Origin: Chryseobacterium sp. 52
GTDB taxonomy: Bacteria; Bacteroidota; Bacteroidia; Flavobacteriales; Weeksellaceae
Direction of reading: 5' to 3'
Length of the DNA: 64,000 nt
Assembly: GCF_002754245.1 (NCBI RefSeq)
Contig: NZ_PEEX01000001.1
Coordinates: 3,700,001 to 3,764,000 of the forward strand
Numbering within the stretch: the first letter of the stretch is position 1; every line of letters starts with the position of its first letter. Below the pieces are notes generated by a model. That model searched no databases and had not been told where the DNA came from. It saw nothing but the letters and a program-made list of their open reading frames with translations. This document shows, piece by piece, positions 33,788-44,100 of the stretch. The position numbers and the translations under genes are program-made.

Positions 33788-36190
33788 TTAAGATCTTAAT
33801 TCTGCATTGTATTCTTTCTGGAATGCTTTGATCAGAGAATCCATTACTTCAGAAATTTCTTTCTCTTCCAATGTTTTTTCTTCATTCAGAAGTTCAAAGC
33901 TCATGGCATAAGATTTCTTTCCTTCCGGAAGATTCTTCCCTTCGTATACATCGAATAAATTGATGCTTTTGATGAACGGAGACTTATTCTTTTTTGCAGT
34001 CTGATAAAGATCCTGATAGTTTACCGTCTTATCAATTAATAAAGCAAGGTCTCTTCTGATCTTGTTGAATTTAGGGATATCTCTGAACTTAAGTACATTT
34101 TCAGAACGTAATTCCTGCGCTAATTCAAGTTCAATTTCTGCATAGAAACAATCCTGATCAATATCAAAATCTTTCATCAATACCGGAGACACTTTTCCTA
34201 TTCTTACGAGAGTTTTCCCATCCGCTTCATAGGCTAGTGAATCTGAGAATCTTTCGTCAGTTAAAGCCACTTCTTTATAATTGATCCCTAATCTTTCCAA
34301 TAAAACTTTTACGTACGCTTTAAGGTTGTAGAAGCTTACGGCAGATTTAGGCTGTAACCAGTTTTCGGCAACATCTCGTCCAGTAACAAGGATTGCAAGC
34401 TGCTTTCTTTCTTCGTACTTATCTTTCTTATGGTAGATTTTGCCGAATTCAAAGAACTTGATATCCTGATTCTTTCTGTTGATATTGTAAACTGCATTCT
34501 GAAGAAGACCTTCCAGTAAAGATTTTCTCATGAATGCAAGATCTCCGCTTAACGGGTTCAGTAATTTCACGGCATCGGTTTCATCTTTTACAGAAGTCAG
34601 CGAGTTGTTCATTACTTCATTGAATCCGATACTCTGCAATGTTCTTGCCCAGTTGTTTTCCAATTCATCCTGATCGTTGGCACTCAGCTTTACCGGTGTG
34701 AACGAAATTTTCTGTGGAGCATCAATTTTGTTGTATCCGTAGATTCTTAAGATCTCTTCAATAACATCGATTTCTCTTGTTACATCTGCTCTGTAAGCAG
34801 GAACAGAAATCTCAAGTCCGTTCTGGATCTCATTTAAAACCTGGATCTCCAGAGATTTTAAGATCTCTTTTACTTTCTCTCTGTGAATCTTGGTTCCCAG
34901 AATCTGTTCAATCCTTGAGAATCTGATGATCACATAATTGTCTTCTATTTTCTTTGGATATTCTTCTAACAGGTCTCCCATTAATTTTCCACCAGCAATT
35001 TCCTGAATCATTTTGATTGCATGAGTGATAGCTGTCCGCGTAATATTCGGGTCTACTCCTCTTTCAAATCTGAAAGAAGCATCTGTACTTAAACCATGAA
35101 ATTTCGCTCCTTTTCTTACCGCTACCGGATTGAAGTAAGCACTTTCCAGGAATATCGTTTTTGTTTCATTTGAAACGCCTGATTCGGCACCACCGAAAAC
35201 ACCGGCAATACACAATGGGTTATCTTTACCGTCTTTGATCATGACTTCAGAACCGTTCAATGTTCTTTCAACGCCATCTAAAGTTGTGAATTTAGTTCCT
35301 ACTTTCACAGTTCCCACTTTCACTTTGCTGTCAGCAATCTTATCTGCATCAAATGCATGAAGAGGCTGTCCGTAGCCATGAAGGATATAGTTGGTAATAT
35401 CTACAATATTGTTAATCGGGCTTAAACCGATTGCTTTTAATCTGTCTTTTAGCCAGGATGGGGATTCTGCCACTTTCACTTCTTCGATGACAGCTCCGAT
35501 ATATCTTGGACACAGCTCCGTATTCTCAACTTCTAAAGTGAAATTGTGTGAGCCTTCATTGTTCAGCGTTTCAGAAGAAACTTTCTCAAACGTTGATTTC
35601 TGTTGGTTTGTTGAAAGGAAAGCATGAAGATCTCTTGCTACCCCGTAATGCGACATTGCATCCGTTCTGTTTGGCGTTAACCCGATCTCTAAAACCTCAT
35701 CATTCGTTAATTCAAAATAATCTGCAAAGTTTTTCCCCACTTCATATTTGGTTTCATCTAAAACCATAATTCCACCGTGGTCTTCACTAAGGCCCAGTTC
35801 ATCTTCCGCACAGATCATCCCCTGGGAAACCTCGCTTCTGATTTTAGCTTCTTTGATTTCAAAAAAGTTTCCGGTTTTGTCATAGATTTTTGTTCCGACA
35901 ACAGCTACAGGAACAGTCTGTCCTGCTTCTACATTCGGAGCTCCGCAAACGATATTTAATATTTTCCCGTTTCCTACGTCAACTGTTGTCTTCTTTAATT
36001 TGTCTGCATTCGGATGTTTCTCGCAGGTTAATACTTTCCCTACTACAATACCTTCCAGACTGCCTTTTACGCTTTCAAATTTTTCTATCCCTTCAACTTC
36101 AAGACCTATATCTGTCAGGAATTCTCCAATCCTTTCAGTTTTCAGTTCCGTTTTGATAAAGTCTTTCAGCCAGTTGTTTGATATTTTCAT
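33788..36190 (-). CDS. pheT: Phenylalanyl-tRNA synthetase beta subunit
   Basis: 800 aa, the usual length. An N-terminal tRNA-binding domain (VVGKVLTCEKHPNADKLK, IVCGAPNVEAGQ) is followed by the B3/B4 domain (DITNYILHGYGQPLHAFDADKI), B5 domain and the catalytic-like core (LNPLSGDLAFMRKSLLEGLL). The C-terminal anticodon-binding FDX-ACB domain includes RDLALLIDKTVNYQDL and SYAMSFELLNEEKTL. It pairs with PheS, which is not in this window, to charge tRNA-Phe. Confidence 0.96.
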   Translation of the reverse strand: MKISNNWLKDFIKTELKTERIGEFLTDIGLEVEGIEKFESVKGSLEGIVVGKVLTCEKHPNADKLKKTTVDVGNGKILNIVCGAPNVEAGQTVPVAVVGTKIYDKTGNFFEIKEAKIRSEVSQGMICAEDELGLSEDHGGIMVLDETKYEVGKNFADYFELTNDEVLEIGLTPNRTDAMSHYGVARDLHAFLSTNQQKSTFEKVSSETLNNEGSHNFTLEVENTELCPRYIGAVIEEVKVAESPSWLKDRLKAIGLSPINNIVDITNYILHGYGQPLHAFDADKIADSKVKVGTVKVGTKFTTLDGVERTLNGSEVMIKDGKDNPLCIAGVFGGAESGVSNETKTIFLESAYFNPVAVRKGAKFHGLSTDASFRFERGVDPNITRTAITHAIKMIQEIAGGKLMGDLLEEYPKKIEDNYVIIRFSRIEQILGTKIHREKVKEILKSLEIQVLNEIQNGLEISVPAYRADVTREIDVIEEILRIYGYNKIDAPQKISFTPVKLSANDQDELENNWARTLQSIGFNEVMNNSLTSVKDETDAVKLLNPLSGDLAFMRKSLLEGLLQNAVYNINRKNQDIKFFEFGKIYHKKDKYEERKQLAILVTGRDVAENWLQPKSAVSFYNLKAYVKVLLERLGINYKEVALTDERFSDSLAYEADGKTLVRIGKVSPVLMKDFDIDQDCFYAEIELELAQELRSENVLKFRDIPKFNKIRRDLALLIDKTVNYQDLYQTAKKNKSPFIKSINLFDVYEGKNLPEGKKSYAMSFELLNEEKTLEEKEISEVMDSLIKAFQKEYNAELRS

Positions 36191-36456
36191 TTGCTCAATC
36201 TATTTTTATTTCCCCAAGGTCGAAAACCTTTTCTTATTTTGAAAATTTACATGAATTTTCCGAGGTACAAATGTCGTGTTTTTTTAAGAAACAGCGAAAT
36301 TTAGAGATCACTTTAAGAGAATAACTTTTGTTTTTTTCTGCTATAGATTCTGCAGATTAAAAAAAGTTTTTCATCAAAAAAATATGTGTATCCGTATTAT
36401 CTGATCATTCGTTTACAAAATTCACAATAAAACACACAATCTGTTGTACATCCACA
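36191..36456. other. Short non-coding gap
   Basis: 266 nt between pheT and the M23 peptidase gene. I see no gene or obvious RNA. It must contain the pheT promoter; a GACATTTG (36268-36275 on the minus strand) is one base from the -7 consensus. Confidence 0.4.
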
Positions 36457-37290
36457 TTAATATTCTCTTGAGTACGTTTTTTTCTCCACCAGATATTCGG
36501 TTTTACTTCCATCTCCGGTTCTGAAAAGAGTTTTTAGCGGTTTTCTGAATTTTTGGCCCTCCAGTCTTGGAAGATAGCATATAAAATGAAGATGTGGCCC
36601 TTTGCTCCACCCTGTATTTCCGCTTATTCCAATAATATCTCCTTTTTTCACCTGATCTCCGATATTGACCTTAACTCCGTCTTGTTGTAAGTGATAATAC
36701 TGCGCAAAGCTTCCGTCTGAGTGTAAAATGGTAATATAATTAGCCTGATCCGCACAACTTTTTTTCGGGCATCCTGTATTATTATGTTTAACCACGTCTG
36801 TTACGAGTCCTTCTCTGGCGGCAGCAATTTCAGTTCCTTCCGGCATTGTAAAGTCTAAAGAATTTTCATTTTGATGGGAAAATACTCCATTATACCCCTG
36901 ATTGATGGTAAACGATTTTCCTTTTTTAAATGGCAGATCGTAGAGATAATCTGCATCATACTTTTCTAAAGTAACATCTCCTACATACATCTCATAGCCC
37001 GGCATCTTTTTCACTGCCCATTTTTTTGTTTTATCACTAATAATAAAATAAGTCACTTTATTTTTCATTGATTTGGCGGGCATGATCTGTATTTGTTTAA
37101 AGGCTTCCGGAGCTTTCATATTCTCTAATTCCGGCATTCCGGAGAACACAAAAGACATGGGATAAATTTCCAGGTTATCCGCGTAAAGCATTAAAGTATC
37201 GCCTTTCTTTTCATGGTACACTTTGATATTCTTTTGAGAAAATAAATTAATAAACGTTAAAAGTAAGATGAACAGGAGTATTTTTTTCAT
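36457..37290 (-). CDS. M23-family (LytM-like) endopeptidase, exported
   Basis: 277 aa from ATG 37290 (MKKILLFILLLTFINLFSQ signal peptide); the ATG at 37305 is less likely. The M23 domain (residues about 135-260) has HQNENSLDFTMPEGTEIAA with first zinc ligands, ITILHSDGSFAQYYHL, and GPHLHFICYL with the last ligand. These enzymes cleave peptidoglycan cross-links or act as regulators of amidases. The N-terminal 130 residues are a novel periplasmic region (VYHEKKGDTLMLYADNL). Single gene. Confidence 0.85.
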   Translation of the reverse strand: MKKILLFILLLTFINLFSQKNIKVYHEKKGDTLMLYADNLEIYPMSFVFSGMPELENMKAPEAFKQIQIMPAKSMKNKVTYFIISDKTKKWAVKKMPGYEMYVGDVTLEKYDADYLYDLPFKKGKSFTINQGYNGVFSHQNENSLDFTMPEGTEIAAAREGLVTDVVKHNNTGCPKKSCADQANYITILHSDGSFAQYYHLQQDGVKVNIGDQVKKGDIIGISGNTGWSKGPHLHFICYLPRLEGQKFRKPLKTLFRTGDGSKTEYLVEKKTYSREY

Positions 37291-37306
37291 TAGATTTTGA
37301 TCCATT

Positions 37307-37338
37307 AAAAAAAGAGACTGGATTTCCCAGTCTCTTTT
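37307..37338 (-). terminator. Terminator of dnaN
   Basis: AAAAGAGACTGG (37310-37321) and CCAGTCTCTTTT (37327-37338) form a 12-bp stem. On the minus strand it is followed by TTTTTT. It lies 21 nt past the dnaN stop codon and just upstream of the M23 gene start, so the two are separate units. Confidence 0.88.
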
Positions 37339-37358
37339 AGTTGTATGTATTTTTAATA

Positions 37359-38489
37359 TTACAATCCGATTACCGGCATTGATAACATCAGAATATTTTC
37401 GCTTTCTTCAAGACCGTCAAGAGGTTCAATGATCCCGGGTCTGTTAGGTTGTGACATTTTCATTGTGATATCGTCAGAGCTTAAGATGGTAAGCATTTCC
37501 GTCAAGAATTTAGAGCTGAAACCAATATTGATATCTTCTCCGTTATAGTCGCAAGGAATCTGCATATCTGCTTTGTTGGCATATTCTGTATCTTCTGCAT
37601 GAAGGTGAAGAATATTGGCAGACAATTTAAATCTTACCTGATTGGTAGATTTATTAGACATGATTGACGCTCTTTTAATCGCTCCCAACAGAAGGTTTCT
37701 ATTGATCGTCAACACATTAGGATTTTCTTTCGGGATTACAGCTGTATAGTTAGGATATTTCCCGTCTATCAGTCTACAGATCCAGATATGTTTTCCAAAA
37801 GTAAATTTAGCCATATTCTCATTGAAGTCGATTGTAACGTCTTCATTGGAACTGGCCAGAATATTTTTGAAAATGTTCAAAGGTTTTTTAGGCATGATGA
37901 ATTCCATTGGCTCGGCATTCATCAGGTCTGTTCTTTTATACACGACCAGTCTGTGGGAGTCTGTGGAAACAAAGTTCGTTTCATTTTCTCCAAACTGGAA
38001 CAGTACTCCTGTCATTACGGGACGAAGAGAGTCATTGCTTGTTGCAAAAAGAGTGTTTGTTAACGCTTCAGATAAAACTCCGGCAGGCATTGCTACGCTT
38101 TGGGAAGCATCAAATTCCGGCAGATCCGGGTAATCATCAGCATTATCCAGTGCTACAGCGAAATTGTCTTTTTCATCTAAAATCTCAAGCTGGCTTCCGG
38201 TTCCTTCCGCATTATCTTTTACAACAAACGTCAAAGGCTGTTCGCCATAGGTCTTGATAAAATCCTGAAAAATTTTAGCAGGAACGGCAAATTTACCCGA
38301 ATCGTCAGACTTTACATCTAAAGAAGTAACAAGAGTAGTCTCGCCATCAGAAGCTGTAATGGTAACGTTATTTCCGTCTAGTTCAAAAAGATAGTTTTCT
38401 AAAATCGGTCTCGATTGAGAGCTTGATATTACGCCACTTACAGTTTGCAATGCTTTCTGCAGTTCACCACTTGAAATAATAAATTTCAT
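37359..38489 (-). CDS. dnaN: DNA polymerase III beta subunit (sliding clamp)
   Basis: 376 aa. It has the three repeated clamp domains; diagnostic parts include MKFIISSGELQKALQTVSGVI, TDSHRLVVYKRT and RASIMSNKSTNQVRFKLS, and the C-terminal NILMLSMPVIGL where polymerase motifs bind. It forms the ring that tethers replicative polymerase. No dnaA or recF is adjacent, so the gene lies outside a classic oriC cluster. Confidence 0.96.
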   Translation of the reverse strand: MKFIISSGELQKALQTVSGVISSSQSRPILENYLFELDGNNVTITASDGETTLVTSLDVKSDDSGKFAVPAKIFQDFIKTYGEQPLTFVVKDNAEGTGSQLEILDEKDNFAVALDNADDYPDLPEFDASQSVAMPAGVLSEALTNTLFATSNDSLRPVMTGVLFQFGENETNFVSTDSHRLVVYKRTDLMNAEPMEFIMPKKPLNIFKNILASSNEDVTIDFNENMAKFTFGKHIWICRLIDGKYPNYTAVIPKENPNVLTINRNLLLGAIKRASIMSNKSTNQVRFKLSANILHLHAEDTEYANKADMQIPCDYNGEDINIGFSSKFLTEMLTILSSDDITMKMSQPNRPGIIEPLDGLEESENILMLSMPVIGL

Positions 38490-38510
38490 AGATTTAAAAA
38501 TAAGTTTCTA

Positions 38511-38518
38511 CAAATATA
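38511..38518 (-). promoter_or_regulatory. -7 promoter element of dnaN
   Basis: On the minus strand TATATTTG matches the Bacteroidota -7 consensus exactly, about 20 nt before the ATG. Confidence 0.5.
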
Positions 38519-38732
38519 ATAAATACAAACTATAATGAAAAAAATAATCTTAAGGAGTTTTGAACAAATATCACTAACCTGTTTTGAGGCTTGCAATTAT
38601 GTTGAGATTTCTCCCTCATTAATTTTTAACTCGAAAAATGATATCCCTCAACAACCATGAGGATTTTTCCGTTCTGGTTATGAATAATTACACAAAACAG
38701 CAGATGCGGTATTTTCATCACAATACAAATAC

Positions 38733-38740
38733 TATATTTG
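38733..38740 (+). promoter_or_regulatory. -7 promoter element of the diacylglycerol-kinase gene
   Basis: TATATTTG matches TAnnTTTG exactly, 13 nt before the ATG at 38754. The leader would be only a few nucleotides. Confidence 0.5.
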
Positions 38741-38753
38741 TGAAAAAGAAACC

Positions 38754-39110
38754 ATGCGAAAACCACCAGTCCATAAAAGCTTTCTGAACGCTTTCCACGG
38801 TATTTTCCAGATGATCAAAACGGAAAGGAATTTCCAGATTGAACTGGTGGCTTTTTTTATTAATCTCTTCCTGATTTTCTATTTTAAACTTTCTGTATCA
38901 GATACCGTGCTCATTATCATTGCTTCTGCAGGCGTTTTAAGTGCCGAAATTTTCAATACAGCGATAGAAAGGATATGTGATGTCATTCAGCCTGATTTTG
39001 ATAAGAGAATCGGCTTTATTAAGGATATTGCGGCAGGAGCTGTTCTGCTCATGGCTTTGGGATCTGTTGTTGTAGGGATTCTTGTGTACTGGAAATATAT
39101 TTTCAGCTAA
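38754..39110 (+). CDS. dgkA: Diacylglycerol / undecaprenol kinase (DgkA family)
   Basis: 118 aa with three membrane helices. The family signature is AEIFNTAIERICDVI (residues about 63-77), followed by IGFIKDIAAGAVLLMA, both of which carry the active-site acidic and Asn residues. These small integral kinases phosphorylate diacylglycerol or undecaprenol. The gene is on the opposite strand to dnaN and is transcribed alone. Confidence 0.92.
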   Translation: MRKPPVHKSFLNAFHGIFQMIKTERNFQIELVAFFINLFLIFYFKLSVSDTVLIIIASAGVLSAEIFNTAIERICDVIQPDFDKRIGFIKDIAAGAVLLMALGSVVVGILVYWKYIFS

Positions 39111-39116
39111 AAGTTT

Positions 39117-39575
39117 CTACTTTACCGCAATGAGAATATCCACTTCTGCTTCCGATATATTTTGTGCTTTTTCTCCATAACTTTCAAAATCGGCTGTGAA
39201 TATTCTATCTAAATCCATTTCCCAGATTTTCAACCATTCATTGATGACCAAGCCTTGCGTTAAATCTCCGTTCACCGTAAACTTCACATAATCTCCGCCA
39301 CTAAAGGATTTCCCAATCATACCTTCAGGAATAGTATCAAGGTTTTCTACTTTGCATCCAAGCAGTGTTGTGTAAGGTTTTGTATGATCCTTTTCATAGT
39401 CTGTGTATATGGAATAAACTGTGTTGTCTATCTTATTCGGGATTTTACTGAGTATATTCTCATTCATTAATTTTTCCCATAATACGGGAATGTCTTTCGC
39501 TGCCTGATTATTTTCATTGGTGGTTCTTACTGAGATACCAATTACTTTATATGGTTCTATTTTTATCTTGTCCAT
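39117..39575 (-). CDS. GyrI-like / effector-binding domain protein
   Basis: 152 aa. The sequence (KIEPYKVIGISVRTTNENN, VYSIYTDYEKDHTKPYTTLLGCKVE, GGDYVKFTVNGDLTQGLVINEWLKIWE) is the BacR/AraC effector-binding fold, also called GyrI-like or YdeE domain. There is no DNA-binding domain, so it is a free-standing sensor or a hydrolase-like small-molecule binder, not a transcription factor. Function unknown. The gene converges on the dgkA gene. Confidence 0.82.
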   Translation of the reverse strand: MDKIKIEPYKVIGISVRTTNENNQAAKDIPVLWEKLMNENILSKIPNKIDNTVYSIYTDYEKDHTKPYTTLLGCKVENLDTIPEGMIGKSFSGGDYVKFTVNGDLTQGLVINEWLKIWEMDLDRIFTADFESYGEKAQNISEAEVDILIAVK

Positions 39576-39663
39576 TTCCTGATATTTTTTTATTCTGAAA
39601 CAAAGATAGAATCAGCGAGTGACAACTGTATGTCAGTAGGGGTCATATAGATGATGAAATAAA

Positions 39664-39701
39664 CAAAGCCTGCCAACATTTTAATCTGTTCACAGGCTTT
39701 G
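39664..39701 (-). terminator. Weak terminator with long loop
   Basis: CAAAGCCTG (39664-39672) and CAGGCTTTG (39693-39701) pair around a 20-nt loop. It lies about 30 nt past the stop at 39732. The T-tract is short. Confidence 0.4.
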
Positions 39702-39731
39702 CTATTATATTTCTAAATTAAACCTACACTG

Positions 39732-40052
39732 TTATTTCCCCACATAAATAAACCCTTTCTTTCCGGATTTAAAAACGGTTTCTATCCTTTTGTAATCATC
39801 TACTTCATATTCATCGGCCCGGAGAATTTCTTCTTCTGTGACTTCAAAAAGCATTCCTTCCACTTCATCTTCATAGTTTCCTGAAAACTCTAAAATTGGG
39901 TGGTATTTCTGGTTACTTTTGCGCAAAACTTCAGGATCCGTAATTTCTACCATACTCAGTTGATAGCCTTTTTCTCCTTCAAGAATTCTTCCGAACGTTT
40001 CAAGCTGTACCTGCTCTTTCTGCAGGGTTCCGTAAGAAAATAAATAGGCCAT
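39732..40052 (-). CDS. Gamma-glutamylcyclotransferase family (AIG2-like) protein
   Basis: 106 aa. The family motif FSYGTLQKEQVQ at the start is followed by GRILEGEKGYQLSMVEI and the acidic catalytic region (VEGMLFEVTEEEILRADEYE, with YxRxx-like VDDYKRIE). The fold is that of gamma-glutamylcyclotransferases and AIG2-like proteins; the substrate is unknown. It overlaps the upstream gene by one nucleotide, so they form an operon. Confidence 0.85.
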   Translation of the reverse strand: MAYLFSYGTLQKEQVQLETFGRILEGEKGYQLSMVEITDPEVLRKSNQKYHPILEFSGNYEDEVEGMLFEVTEEEILRADEYEVDDYKRIETVFKSGKKGFIYVGK

Positions 40053-40678
40053 TATAAGTATTTTTCTATGATTGATATTGCCGTTTCAGCCATTATACCA
40101 TAGCCTTTTTCATTAGGATGTACCCCGTCCTCAGAAAGTAAAATTTCTTTATCATCTACAATCGCAGCATGGAAATCAATGTAATGTAAAGAATTTTCAG
40201 CCGCTGTATCTTTAAGGATCTGATTATAGATTAAAGCCTCAGCATTCGTTCTCAGTTTTCCCGCAGGAGTCTCTACCCCATCTACCTTTTGAGAAAACGG
40301 AAGAATGCTCACAAGGTAAATATCACTTGAATATTGCTGTGCCTGCTGAACTGCTGTTTTGATATTTTCTCTAAACTGTACTGGAGATATCAGCTGATTT
40401 CCACTCTTTACCACAAGGTCATTGGCACCATACCCGATAAAAATAATATTTCTATCCGGAGAATTTCTGGCAGCCATTTCATAAGGCATTCTTTTCAGTA
40501 AGCCTTCCGTGGTTTCCCCACCTATACCAAGATTGAAAAGGATCAGCTCGTTGCTTCCTTCATGAAACTGCTGTAATGCATATCTTTTCAGGATATCTAC
40601 CCATCCGCCGAACACTCCGTCATATTCTCCGTACGTAATACTGTCCCCGAAGAACAGTCCGTAAATCATTTTCTTCAT
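40052..40678 (-). CDS. SGNH/GDSL-family esterase
   Basis: 208 aa, no clear signal peptide. Block I FFGDSITYG (catalytic Ser), block II LGIGGETTEG (Gly), block III GYGANDLV (Asn) and block V DGVHPNEKGY (Asp and His) are all present, as in TesA-like lysophospholipase/arylesterases. The gene is followed immediately by the AIG2-like gene. Confidence 0.9.
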   Translation of the reverse strand: MKKMIYGLFFGDSITYGEYDGVFGGWVDILKRYALQQFHEGSNELILFNLGIGGETTEGLLKRMPYEMAARNSPDRNIIFIGYGANDLVVKSGNQLISPVQFRENIKTAVQQAQQYSSDIYLVSILPFSQKVDGVETPAGKLRTNAEALIYNQILKDTAAENSLHYIDFHAAIVDDKEILLSEDGVHPNEKGYGIMAETAISIIEKYL

Positions 40679-40707
40679 TTTATTTAGATGTTGGAATCAA
40701 GAACCAA

Positions 40708-40749
40708 GATGCTAGATGCTAGATGCTAGATATCAGATTCTGGATATTT
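40708..40749. repeat. Heptamer tandem repeat (AGATGCT)n
   Basis: Three perfect AGATGCT units (40708-40728) followed by degenerate units AGATATC, AGATTCT, GGATATT. Period 7. It lies between the esterase and barstar genes and has no coding frame. Confidence 0.7.
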
Positions 40750-40757
40750 ATGGAATT

Positions 40758-41138
40758 TTACTGCAAAATTAGGGTAATATTTTGGTGAGATTCTATAATT
40801 TCAATTAAAATTTCAAAAAGGGTTTGTCCATTTCCTGCCATTAAATCATTCAATTTCTGTTGAATCAATTCTATATTAAAAGGCTTTCCCTGTTTGATCT
40901 TTCTTTCGTAAAAATCCCGGGTTATATCGAAACCTAAATCCTTTTTTGACTTTTCAGATTCTTTCCAGATGATTTGAATTTCTTCTTTGCTTTCAAATAG
41001 TCCGAAGCCTCCGTAAAGGATATCATCAAAACCGTCCAGCGTTCCAACTGTCCAGTCAACATCTTTCATCAAGACGGCCGAAGCTTCTTTGTAGAAGTCT
41101 GCCAGATTTGAAAAATGACCGCCATTGATGACGATCAT
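40758..41138 (-). CDS. Barstar-family ribonuclease inhibitor
   Basis: 126 aa from ATG 41138 (MIVINGGHFSNLADFYKEAS), the canonical barstar start; an in-frame ATG at 41168 would overlap purL by 17 nt and add the low-complexity STSNNNN. The domain signature is LDGFDDILYGGFG, with acidic residues typical of the barnase-binding surface. Barstar normally neutralises a co-encoded barnase-type RNase, but no such toxin is nearby. It is either an orphan immunity protein or has a housekeeping role. It follows purL closely. Confidence 0.85.
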   Translation of the reverse strand: MIVINGGHFSNLADFYKEASAVLMKDVDWTVGTLDGFDDILYGGFGLFESKEEIQIIWKESEKSKKDLGFDITRDFYERKIKQGKPFNIELIQQKLNDLMAGNGQTLFEILIEIIESHQNITLILQ

Positions 41139-41151
41139 TTTTCTGTTATTG

Positions 41152-44100
41152 TTATTTGAAGTACTCAACTCCGTTTTTGAATATGTTGTGATAATTCGCA
41201 GTCGGTATGTTTTTCATGAGGCCTTTTGCAAAACGCTCCGGGTGCCCCATTCTTCCGTAAATCTTTCCGCACGGGCTGGTAACTCCTTCAATTCCGAATA
41301 ATGAATTATTAGGGTTGAAAGGCATTCCGTGGGCAATGTTTCCATCAAGGTCGATATATTGGGTCGCAATCTGTCCGTTTTCATACAGCTTCTTGATTTC
41401 TTCTTCTGAAGCCATGAAACGTCCTTCACCATGAGAGATCGGAATGGTAAATACCTGATCTTTCATCCCTTTTAACCAAGGACTTTCATCATTGATCACC
41501 TTCACGTTTACCATCTGGGAAATATGTCTTCTGATGGCATTGTGAGCCAATGTCGGAGAGTTTTCATCCAGATCTTTAATTCTTCCGTAAGGTAACAGAC
41601 CGGATTTAACCAAGGCCTGGAAACCATTACAAATTCCGATGATCATTCCGTCTCTGTCCAATAATTCATGAACAGCATTTCTCATCTTTTCGTTCTTTAA
41701 AACATTTACGATAAATTTAGCGGAACCGTCCGGCTCGTCTCCTGCTGAGAAACCTCCTGAGAATGCTAAAATCTGAGATGTTCTAATTTCTTCTACCCAG
41801 GCATCAATACTTTCATCAAGTAACTGATGATTGATATTGATTAAAGGTAAACTCTTAACAATTGCTCCTTCTTTCTGGAATGCATTCAGCGTGTCATATT
41901 CGCAGTTTGTTCCCGGGAATACCGGAGCAAAAACTTTCGGCTGAGCAATTCCGTGTTTCTTAATGATGATATTTCTAGGGTTGACTGAGTTTGATTTCTC
42001 GTCTATTTCAACCGTCAGTTTTTCTTTTTCTTTAGTTGGAAAAAGGGTTTCAAATGTTTTTGTATTAGCATCAAGTAAATTTTCGATATTAAATTCAAAA
42101 TTACTGATTTTCAACACATTTGAATCTTCAACCTCACCAATCAATTGAAGAGTTGAAAAATTTAATTCTTCTTTAGATTCAATGATCAGGCTTCCGATAT
42201 TTTTAGCTAATAATAGATTCTCATCAGCAAAATTCACCTTAGCTCCTAACCTATTTCCAAAACTCATTTTTGCTAAAGCTACAGCAACACCTCCTTCTTT
42301 AACCGTTTTCACAGAAACTATTTTCCCAGCTTTTATACTTTCAAAAATGAAATCATAAACTTCTTTTAACTGAGTATAATCTGGAAGTCCGTTTTCCTGA
42401 GCAGCATGATTAAAGAAATATAATTTATTTCCAGACTGTTTAAATTCCGGTGAAATTACATTTTTCTTTTCACCGTTTGCGCAGGCAAATGAAATCAATG
42501 TTGGCGGCACATTCAGATCCTGATAAGTTCCGCTCATGGAGTCTTTTCCTCCAATTGCAGCAAGACCAAGATTCATCTGAGCATCATAGGCTCCCAGAAG
42601 AGAAGCTAAAGGTTTCCCCCATTTCTCAGGATTCTGACCCAGTTTTTCGAAATACTCCTGGAAACTTAATCTGATATTTTTATAATCACCTCCCATGGCA
42701 ACAATCTTAGCAACACTTTCTATGACTGCATAAGAAGATCCTAATAATGAGTTTTGCTTTGAAATTTCAGCATCAAATCCCCAACTTGCGAAAGAAACAG
42801 TTTCAATATCCTTCGCTCCTAAAATCGGCAGTGTCTGAGCACTCCCTTCCATCAGTGTCTGCTGGTATTTTCCTCCAAGAGGCATGGCAACGGTAGTTCC
42901 TCCTACTGAAGAGTCAAACATTTCCAACAGCCCTTTCTGGGAAGCAACATTTTTGTCGCTTAATATTTTCAGGAAGTTCTCTTCTGTAAAAGGTAATATT
43001 TCTTCTTTTACGTCTTCAAGGTGTGTAATTTTTACATCCTGTTTTTTAGAACATCCGTTGGTATCTAAGAATTCTCTTGAAAGGTCAACAATTTTATCGC
43101 CTTTCCAGAACATCTGCATTCTTCCTGAATCGGTCACTTTTGCGACTTCTACGGCAACGATATTTTCGTCCTGACAGAATTTGATGAACTGTTCTTTATC
43201 TTTAGGATCAACAACGACAGCCATTCTTTCCTGAGATTCAGAAATTGCCAGTTCGGTTCCGTTTAATCCTTCATATTTTAAAGGCAGAACATCAAGGTTT
43301 ACTTCTAGAGAATCAGCTATTTCACCAATCGCTACAGAAACTCCTCCTGCTCCGAAATCGTTTGATTTTTTGATAAGTCTCGTTACTTCAGGATTTCTGA
43401 ACAGTCTCTGAATTTTACGTTCTTCAACGGCATTTCCTTTCTGAACTTCAGTAGACATGGTGTGGATACTGTTTTCGTCCTGTACTTTTGAACTTCCGCT
43501 TGCACCTCCAACACCATCACGGCCTGTGGCACCTCCTAGAATAATAACAGAGTCACCGTTTTCCGGCTTTTCACGTCTTACCCAATCAATAGGAACGGCT
43601 CCGGTAACGAATCCCACTTCCATTCTCTTTGCTTTATAGCCTTCGTCATAGATTTCAGAAACCATTGTTGTAGCCAAACCAATCTGGTTACCATAAGATG
43701 AATATCCGTTGGCAGCCTGTTTGGTGATTGTTTTCTGAGGTAATTTTCCTGGTAATGTTTGATCAACCGGTTCTAAAACATCAGCAGCCCCTGTCAATCT
43801 CATCGCCTGGAATACAAAAGATCTTCCGGACAATGGGTCTCTGATTGCACCTCCCAAACACGTTGAAGCACCTCCGAAAGGTTCAATTTCTGTTGGGTGA
43901 TTGTGGGTTTCATTTTTGAATAACAAATACCAAGGTTCTTTTTTACCGTCGTATTCTGCTTCAATCTGAATGGTACAGGCATTGATCTCATCAGAAACGA
44001 CAAGATTTTCTAAATTCCCTGTTTTATGGAAATATCTTGCACAAACTGTGGCTAAATCCATTAAGGAAATAGGTTTCAATTCGCGGCCTAAGAATTTTCT

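Noticed and set aside
39117..39575. AraC-type regulator
   Set aside because: It has the effector-binding fold only; no helix-turn-helix.
40708..40749. CRISPR-like repeats
   Set aside because: Period of 7 without spacers; a simple tandem repeat.
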